From Selaginella tamariscina (Eukaryota > Streptophyta > Lycopodiopsida > Selaginellales > Selaginellaceae): 64,000 nt of DNA. This document shows, piece by piece, positions 56,718 through 64,000 of the stretch. How positions within the stretch are numbered: position 1 is the first letter of the stretch; each line of letters opens with the position of its first letter. The stretch is from the NCBI GenBank assembly GCA_003024785.1, contig PUQB01000424.1, positions 1 to 64,000 on the forward strand, in the 5' to 3' direction. The translations under genes were made by a program, and so were the position numbers. The notes beneath the pieces were generated by a model. That model was given only the letters and a program-made list of their open reading frames with translations. It searched no databases and had not been told where the DNA came from.

Positions 56718-58075
56718 AAGTACACGACTTTAAGGACGTTTTTGACAAGCACAAGGCTGCAGTTCTTCCTGTTCACAGGTCCTACGACTGTCCTATTGAT
56801 CTTGCGAAGGAAAGACTCCACCGTTCGGACCGATTTACGCATTGTCACCCACAGAGTTGGAGGTTCTTCGCCAGTACATCGAGGACAACTTGGCATCCGG
56901 CTTCATTCGTCACTCAAAGTCCCCTGCAGGAGCGCCTATCTTCTTTGTCAAGAAGAAGGATGGGAGCTTACGTTTGGTTGTGGACTACAGGGGTTTGAAT
57001 CAAGCACCATTCGGAATCGGTACCCGTTGCCATTGATCCCGGAACTTCTCGATCGGCTGCGAGGAGCAAAGGTGTTCACGAAGATCGACTTACGAGGGGC
57101 CTACAACCTTGTACGGATTCGTCCCGGCGATGAGTGGAAGACTGCCTTTCGTACAAGGTATGGACACTTCGAGTACACGGTGATGCCTTTCGGCCTTACC
57201 AATGCCCCAGCCGTGTTCCAACACATGGTGAACGACATCTTTCGTGACTTCTTGGACCAGTTTGTGGTGATCTACCTCGACGACATTTTGATTTTCTCCA
57301 AGGACCAGGCGGCACATGACAAGCATGTACGATTGTTCTACAGCGGCTTCGTGAGCATGGCCTGTATGCGAAGTTGGAGAAGTGTTTTTTCGATAGGGAT
57401 TCTGTGGAGTTCTTGGGCTACATCGTCTCTCCTGCTGGCGTTTCCATGGACATGCACAAGGTGAAGACCATCGTGGAGTGGGAGAGGCCCAAGTCTGTAC
57501 GAGATGTACAATGTTTCCTTGGCTTTGCAAACTTCTACAGGCGGTTCATACAGGACTTCTCCAAGCGTGTACTTCCACTCACGGAACTCACCAAGCGCAC
57601 AGAGGTTTTCTCTTGGTCCGACAAGGCGGAACATGCATTCACAACACTCAAGGACACCTTCACGACAGCTCCGATTTTAGCACATCCTGATCCTTCTCGT
57701 CCTTTCTTCGTTGAAGCAGATGCCTCGGATTTTGCAGTAGGATCCGTCCTATCGCAAGTTGGAGAGGACAAGTTGCTTCATCCTGTAGCTTTTCACTCTC
57801 GTAAGTTCCTGTCGGCGGAGATCAATTACGAGATTCATGACAAGGAACTCAAGGCCATTGTGGATTCGTTTGAGGAGTGGCGGCATTTCCTGGAAGGTGC
57901 TGCACATCCTGTACAAGTTCTTACGGATCACAAGAACCTGGAGTACTTTCAAACGGCTCGAGTTCTCAGTCGGCGACAGGCTAGGTGGGCGGAGTTCCTA
58001 TCACGTTTTGACTTCGTCATCGTCTACAGGCCCGGTTTTCGGAATGGCAAGGCGGACGCATTGTCTAGGCGCTCT
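56718..58075 (+). pseudogene. pol: reverse transcriptase and RNase H of element 2
   Basis: RT begins at [16 protein letters not shown] (56,718) and shows [48 protein letters not shown] and YLDD near 57,272 with both catalytic Asp residues. RNase H starts with FFVEADASDFAVGSVLSQ near 57,710, has the YEIHDKELKAIV block and ends at GKADALSRRS near 58,070. Frame changes occur near 56,820, 57,010 and 57,340; the 359-codon frame from 57,374 through RNase H is uninterrupted. Confidence 0.93.
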
Positions 58076-58249
58076 TACCTTGCACCAAGCCCGGGCGATC
58101 CTGCATTTGACTGTCAAAGGCAAGTGTTGTTGGGTCCTGATCGATTCCGGCTTGCGGCACTGCAGGTTCATCAGGCTCCAGCAAATTCAACACTCCTACA
58201 GGACTCCGTTCGCAGTTGGCTACAGACGACTTGGCAAAGAATGTGTTCT

Positions 58250-59675
58250 CACACATTCATCCTGACGTTGCAAGTTCCTCTTCCTCCAGTTCCCGTCCAG
58301 ACTACAACCTGTTCACCATACAGGATGGACTCCTGTACCGGGAAGGTCTCCTGTACGTTCCTGTTGGTGTTTGCAGGACTCGTGTGGTACAGGATTGTCA
58401 TGATACCCCGGCTACAGGACATTTTGGTGTGGCCAAGACAGTTGAGTTGGTGACTCGCAACTATTGGTGGCCTGGGTTGCGAGGTTTTGTGGAGAGGTTT
58501 GTACGGAGTTGTGACACTTGTAACAGGTCGAAGATGCCTCATCATGCACCCTCTGGTCTTCTTCGTCCTCTTCCTGTTCCTTCTGCTCCTTGGAGATCCA
58601 TTTCTATGGATTTCCTCACAGATCTTCCTCCTTCTCGTGGATTCGATGCAGTTCTTGTGGTGGTTGACCGTTTCACCAAGCAGGCTCATTTCCTACCCTG
58701 CAACAAGACAGCTACAGGTCAGACAACTGCCGAGTTGGTGATCCGTGAGGTGTTCCGACATCATGGTCTTCCTGAGAGCATTGTTTCCGATCGAGGTCCA
58801 CAATTCATGTCCAAGTTTTGGCGAGAGCTTCTTCGGAGTCTACAGGTTAAAGCGGATCTTTCTTCAGGATATCACCCAAACCGATGGGCAGTCCGAACGC
58901 ACAATTCAGACCTTAGAACAATATCTTCGTTGCTTCATCAGTTACCAGCAGGACAACTGGTTGGACCTTCTTCCAATGGCGGAGTTTGCCTACAACAACT
59001 CCATTCACGCATCTACAGGACAGACACCTTTCTTTGCTCTTACAGGCCACCATCCACGTTTTGACTTTGCTCCTCCCTTCTCCTTCTTCCGCTCCTGCAG
59101 TACAGGATCGTCTTCAGCATCTTCGGCAGGTACAGGATGATCTCCAGGTTCATCTTCAGCAGGCACAGGAACGGTACAAGCATCATGCTGATGCTCACCG
59201 TCAGCCGGCACCTGCATACAAGATTGGTGATCTCGTGTGGCTTCTTCGTCGACACATTCGCACCAACAGGCCTTCTTCTAAGTTGGATTTTCAACGATTG
59301 GGCCCTTACAGGATCGTGGCGGAGGTAAATCCTGTAGCTTTCCGACTCGAGTTACCATCCACGGTGAAACTTCATCCTGTGTTTCACACCTCCTTGTTGG
59401 AGCCGTATCATCCTTCTTCTCTTCCTGGTCGTGCTTCTTCTCCTCCCCCTCCTGTGGTCATTGCTGGTGAACCTGAGTACGAAGTTGCAGCCATCCTTGA
59501 TTCTCGTCTTCATCGCCGCCAACTTCAATACTTGGTGGATTGGAAAGGTTATTTGCCTACCGATCGCACTTGGGAACCTGCATCCAACTTACTCCATGCT
59601 TCTTCCAAAGTTGCTGCCTTCCATCGGCATTATCCTGCTAAACCAGGTCCTAAGACTCGTGGAACTCGTCCTTAG
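58250..59675 (+). pseudogene. int: integrase and chromodomain of element 2
   Basis: The zinc domain (HDTPATGHFGVAKT...CDTCNRSK) is near 58,400-58,530. The core has SMDFLTDLPPSRGFD, IVSDRGPQFMSKFW and QTDGQSERTIQT, so the D, D and E residues are all present, but a frameshift near 58,870 separates the last. The C-terminal region includes VWLLRRHIRT and VFHTSLLEPYH. A complete chromodomain (YEVAAILDSR, QYLVDWKGYLPTDRTWEPAS) ends the protein at 59,675, 11 bp before the 3' LTR. In chromoviruses this domain reads histone methylation and steers integration. Confidence 0.92.
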
Positions 59676-59683
59676 GGAGGAGG
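59674..59683 (+). other. polypurine tract of element 2
   Basis: AGGGAGGAGG, overlapping the integrase stop codon and three bases before the 3' LTR. Confidence 0.8.
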
Positions 59684-59686
59684 TGC

Positions 59687-60229
59687 TGTCACAACCCGAT
59701 ACAGGATACAGGATTCCGGATACAGGATACAGGATGCAGGATTTCGGATACAGGATACGGGTTACAGGATATGCCTGCAGGATATTCCTACAGGATATAC
59801 CTATAGGATATTCCTATAGGATATGCTACAGGATATGCCTAGAGGATAAGGGACACTATTCTTAGCTCATGACTAGATTAGCTTGGAGTTGTGAGCATAA
59901 AAGCTCCGACCTAATTGTTGTACAATCAGTTACTATCAACACCAGTCATTCTACGATCATTCTTGTTCTTGTCTTATCTTGTTCCTTTGCCTCCTGCTCT
60001 TGTCTCGCTCCTGGATCCTGTCCTGTTCCTATCTCGCTCCTGGATCCTGTCCTGTTCCTATCTCGCTCCTAGATCCAGTCCTGTTCCTGTCTACTCCTGG
60101 ATCCTGTCCTGCGTCTTGTCTTGCTCCTGAGTTCCTAGCTCATGTCTTGTTTCCTATCCTGCTCCTGAGTCAAGCCTTCCTACTCTTGGAATCCTGCTCA
60201 CTTCCTGTTTCCTGGATCGTGGCTTGACA
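59687..60229 (+). repeat. 3' LTR of element 2 (543 bp)
   Basis: Same ends as the 5' LTR; 45 bp shorter, chiefly through fewer CAGGAT-type units between about 59,790 and 59,850 and small changes in the pyrimidine-rich half. Followed by CATGG at 60,230-60,234. Confidence 0.95.
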
Positions 60230-60234
60230 CATGG

Positions 60235-60890
60235 AACCTTTAAGTCACCCCACCTTCTAGTCCATGATGGGCACAAGATTTGCACGATTGTCAATCCCTC
60301 ACTTCCAAACAATGCTTGCAAATCTGTGTCCTAACTACCTCAAAATCGACGGAATGGCATAACTTGAACAAAAACCCTAACATTGTGGCCTCCTTTGGTG
60401 GTGTAGTAGGGAAGGCACCCTCGAATTTGAATAATGCTCTTCATGACTACCCTCCTTAACCTCTACGTACCTTGCTTCCAATTGGGATTCCGAATCCTCT
60501 TCGAGCAATGGTTCTTTAAGTCCTCTACCACAAAAACCTGCTAGTGCACCAAGTATCAAGCCAACACTATTGCCATGTTGTTGAATAAGGGGGGTTGCAT
60601 CATGGTACTCGTCGCTCTCCATGGCTTCAGGAAATGAGAAGAGAATTTTGCTTTGTGAATGAGGTGGAGATGGTTGTAGAACTCGGACTTGGTGAAAAAT
60701 TTGCCTTCCTCCCCATTACTTGCAATGCATTTCCAACACTGACACACATAATCTCAGTGAACAATAGAGCCACCTTCACATTCAATTGGTTGCCGATTGT
60801 GCCACCTCCATGCACTTCTGCTAACTTGTTGGCCATTGATAAAATACTCTTTGCGTCTTGGTCATGGAATGAGATGAAGAACAATAGTTA
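60235..60890 (-). pseudogene. zinc-rich transposase-like relic, 5' part
   Basis: The minus strand reads CQCWKC, SNGEEGKFFTKSEFYNHLHL and IHK near 60,740-60,650, a CxxC...HxxxH zinc-finger-like unit, then QQHGNSVGLILGALAGF and GLKEPLLEEDSES (60,570-60,470). Frame 2 of the last 40 bases reads GDLKVPC and, past the element 2 insertion, continues as SSCALDRLLSK at 54,050, which indicates one interrupted gene. Confidence 0.45.
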
Positions 60891-61011
60891 AGTTTCAAAT
60901 ATTCAACAAAGTTCATGAAATTGTGGAACTTTTTCTTCGAACCACATTGACTTTAATTTAGTCGGCCACACACTTTTTGAAAGGCTATGTAGCTGGCCGT
61001 CTTTCTTAATT

Positions 61012-63700
61012 TTGCAGTTGAGCCACCAAAACATAGAATATAGTATATTCCATCCAAGAGTATGGTGTAGTAAGGTTTTGTTTTGGATTTTGTTTAGTGA
61101 AGGGGCACGCATAGAACACTCAAATCGATTGAAAGTGACAGGCATGAGCTTCACATCCATGAGCGTCAAGGAGGTGGGCGCCCTACTACAAGGCAAGTTT
61201 GAATCATGTGGGAATGATTTTGAAGCCCTAGTTGAGGTTGAGCATATCACTGGTGTGGGCCTTGTTGGTATGTCTACACGAGATTGGTCTAATGTGGGGA
61301 TCAAGCGAGGTACAGTCGCAGCCATTGTGCAATTTGTGAAGTCCTCAATGAAACACATCGATCCTTGCTTTAGTTCCACTACCAACAAAAGCCAAAGTTC
61401 AGATACACGGCAGCCAAACCAAAGTGCACATTCATGGAGCTGAGCGAGCTATGATTGATAGGCATTTGAGTTTGAGTTCATGCTCCATAGATTTGAGAGC
61501 AGGGAGAGTGGTCTTTGCAAAGGAGATACGAGTTGCTGTGAAAGCCAAGTTCCCCAATTTTTGGGTAGCAAAGTTCAAGGGAAGGCATGTGGCCAAGTAT
61601 CAACCATGTAGGCCCAGCTTATTGAGCGCCTCTACGGCCAGAAGTGCTCGCCAGAAACTAGAGTGATTGTGGAGAGGGAAATAGGCCTTAAGGTCACCCA
61701 CTTCAAGAGGTCTATAAAAGAAAGAAATAGACTCTAGAGGCGGAGGGATGCTTGGAGAGGCAATATACTTTGAAAACAACAATGGTGGCTTGATGGCGTA
61801 TGGGAGGAAGTTAAAAGGTGTTGATATGGAATTCTTTGTACAGCTCCACTTTGCACGCATGCTAAAGCCTCACTATTGAAAGGAGAAGAAGGCAAGTCAA
61901 GCTATGGATTAATTCTTTATGTTTTCTTACTTGACTCAGGTTTTCTTGTAGCAGGTTGGCACAACCGTGGTCATGGGAGAGGTAGAGAACATAGATCATC
62001 CATACAAAGTTTTGCGTGTCAAAATTGTTACCAAAGTCCACATAACAAAGACTTGCTTATTCCGTTTCAGCAAGGTCTGAAGTTAATAGAGGACCACCAT
62101 CCTATCTGGGTTTCTCAGCTGGAGCCAGAGGTAAGATGGCCTCAATATCTGCAAGTTGATAGATTTCATGTTTGCATGCAGATGCTTGTCGCATGGGCTG
62201 AATGCTGCACTAGGCCATGTGACGAGGATGAAAGTTTTGATAGCTCTGATTTTGAGGAAGAAAAAGACGACTCCCTCCTCTTTGAGAACATGGGCCCTCC
62301 GCCAAGAAACAATGAAATTTGCAATCATCTGATTTGGTAACAATTGTCTGGATGGTCACGTGGCATTATTAACCATAAGCTAGAGTATGTAATTTGTAGG
62401 ATACAACAACTAGGGGAAGTTCCAACAAGCTTGACGCTGTCACTAGTGAGGTCCAGCCAAAATAAGCTAAAGCCACTAACGGCCACGATGAAGTACTTCA
62501 CATTGTGAAGCTCATCATTACCTGCATGTATTGTACATAAGACGTTTGATTTGAAGGATGCTAGTGGTAGCAATACCAAGAAACTGGGGAACAAGTTATA
62601 GGACATTGACACACCAATCAACATGGCCCCCATTCCAAATTCAACAAAAGGCAAGTTATTCGTTGTGTTGGAGTTTTAGAAATTTTTAATCTTTATTGTG
62701 CAAAGGCCTGGAAATGTAGATTCAAGTGAAGCAGATCTAGAGTTTGAAGACAATAACATTGGTGAAGGGGAGAGACAAAAAGCAAGTGATGTTACTCATG
62801 CTCTACGAATCTTAAAGAAGGTAAGATTTTTTGTAATCACTTGTAAAATTCTTTGAAGCCCTCCCTCTGCAACTTGAGACAATTGAGGATGAGGATGTTA
62901 CGGGTAGTGACTCAGAGGACATAACAAGGTAGTCAACCAAGCAAACTCTAATTGGTGGACGACGAGCTATACCGAATTCAAAAAGTAATTAAATTTCCTT
63001 TACAAATTATGGGATGGCTAACATATGTGGCAACTCAGAGGCCAGGAGATGTGACCATAGTGACTTTGAAGTGATTCAAGGAGGAAGAACTTCCATGGGG
63101 TACCATGCAACCCCAAAGGTTGGTAATTTAATTCATTGTTTGCAACTTACATGACAAGGCCTATACGTTCAGGACCAGCCTATCAACTCCAAGAAACCTC
63201 AACCTCTATTGATAAGAACAAACTTCCAAAAGCAATCCCAAATTCACAAAAGGTAATGTATATGTATTTGATTCATGTATTGTTTACATATGGTTCTATT
63301 TCTATTTGTAGAAGGACATTGGGCTAGAGAGCAATGAATCCAAATCTAGCTTTGAGCGAGAAAGAAATAGTCCACAAGGAAAAGAAAAGGTCCATGCACT
63401 GACAGTGACACTCAAAACTGTGGAAGAGGAACAACCACCTGACTACATGGTAAAGTTTCAAATTCACACTTTTAATTTAATGGCTTGACAACTGGGAAGA
63501 TAGGTTTGATTATCTTCACATTGAGGACTATAAACTCTTGGGAAGCATTCTTTTTCCAGAAAGCCAAAGGAGTCACTTTCGTTGGTGACGCTAAAATCAT
63601 TTGCTGTAGCATACAATAAAAACAGTAGGAGCAAAAGCATTTCAATCTTACCTCAAGAATGCGGTTCCTAATGCAATGAAGCACGTTGCACATCGAGCAA
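61012..63700 (+). pseudogene. SAM-domain-like, multi-exon relic
   Basis: The 61,012-61,443 frame contains SMSVKEVGALLQGKFESCGN...HITGVGLVGMSTRDWSNVGI and AAIVQFVKSS, in the order of a sterile alpha motif (SAM) domain, a protein or RNA interaction module. Further plus-strand blocks are GGLMAYGRKLKGVDMEFFVQ near 61,785, HHPIWVSQLEPEVRWPQYLQ at about 62,095, an acidic DESFDSSDFEEEKDD tail to 62,340, and exon-like pieces ending in GT donors near 62,820, 62,930, 63,118, 63,255 and 63,450. Stops break the long blocks. The gene or relic lies head to head with the zinc-rich relic and may run off the window. Confidence 0.45.
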
Positions 63701-64000
63701 TCTCTAAAGGTATGGTCAAAGTCAACAAATCGGTATGGCATAGCCTTAATTTTCAAACTTGGAATGTTATTCGTACTAAACCTTGAGAGATTCGAATGTA
63801 ATTCCACTATGGCTATTTAACAAATATGGCTTCTACTCACTTGTTAAATGAATTAAATATCCACGATTTTAATGTTCAAATATGCTACTTTATTTACCAT
63901 TGCATAAACCACAAAGAATATCATTAGAAATACACCATAGTTCTCAATAAAAACACACTATGTTTAACATTATCTTTAACATCTAACTTGTCACATTATA

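Larger units (their letters stand above)
54058..60229 (+). mobile_element. complete Tf1/sushi-type chromovirus (element 2)
   Basis: A 6.2-kb LTR retrotransposon: LTRs 54,058-54,645 and 59,687-60,229, 5-bp target duplication CATGG, polypurine tract, and Gag, protease, RT, RNase H, integrase and chromodomain in that order. Gag (FLNQIRLLIRMQPRRYSTDA, GLLASLLSGSPRAWVAPLLE) and RT ([35 protein letters not shown]) are of the sushi/Tf1 type and differ clearly from element 1. There is no tRNA primer site; see the self-complementary 12-mer at 54,648. The coding region contains several frameshifts. It is inserted in the zinc-rich relic, whose frame resumes across the duplication. Confidence 0.95.

Noticed and set aside
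1..64000. CRISPR arrays, rRNA genes, bacterial operons
   Set aside because: Direct repeats here are LTRs, microsatellites or tandem duplications without regular spacers; no rRNA-like conserved sequence and no prokaryotic gene organisation were seen.

Overview
The window looks like nuclear DNA of a land plant, probably a seed-free one (moss, lycophyte or fern), although the sequence alone does not settle the species. The evidence is short AT-rich introns with GT..AG ends, an F-box gene, a BTB gene with a RING-like first exon, TTAGGGTT (telo-box) motifs directly before start codons, Ty1/copia elements primed by initiator tRNA-Met, and Ty3/gypsy chromoviruses. No rRNA, convincing tRNA, CRISPR or prokaryotic features were seen.

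Layout. 1-7.6 kb: AT-rich, microsatellite-rich DNA with a short RING-like exon (minus) and, divergently, a partial Sec61-alpha-like membrane protein (plus). 7.65-14.96 kb: a complete but frameshifted Ty3/gypsy chromovirus with two LTRs and target-site duplication ACTAC. 15-17 kb: anonymous repeat-like DNA. 17.3-25 kb: two decayed Ty1/copia elements on the minus strand; the first carries an in-place inversion of about 200 bp inside RNase H. 25-28.3 kb: coding-like relics and a copia RT fragment. 28.3-32.7 kb: an old LTR-like repeat in inverted arms, around a gypsy solo LTR and containing a 938-bp solo LTR with target-site duplication GAATC. 33-34.8 kb: another copia relic. 35.4-50 kb: the gene-bearing part, all minus strand: RING/BTB gene, F-box gene, a multi-exon membrane protein of unknown family, and an unrecognised acidic protein, mixed with copia debris and a repeat that is an inverted copy of 2.9-4.6 kb. 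50.9-60.9 kb: a long decayed minus-strand zinc-rich, transposase-like coding region, split by a second complete LTR retrotransposon (54,058-60,229, duplication CATGG). 60.9-64 kb: a plus-strand, apparently multi-exon relic with a SAM-like domain.

Main result. The 54.1-60.2 kb element has Tf1/sushi-type Gag and Pol plus a chromodomain, and no tRNA primer site. The 12 nt two bases downstream of its 5' LTR are instead an exact reverse complement of 12 nt inside its own LTR, located 32 nt after a TATA-like box. That is the arrangement expected for self-primed reverse transcription as known from Tf1/sushi elements. A solo LTR of the same family at 31.1 kb keeps the same box, spacing and 12-mer. 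Other observations worth following are the half-length Sec61-like gene, the shared telo-box start context, the inverted segmental duplication, and the zinc-rich element beside the SAM gene.

Caveat. Nearly every long reading frame, in genes and transposons alike, is broken by one or two small frameshifts, several at homopolymers. Genuine decay and uncorrected sequencing indels cannot be separated from this window alone.
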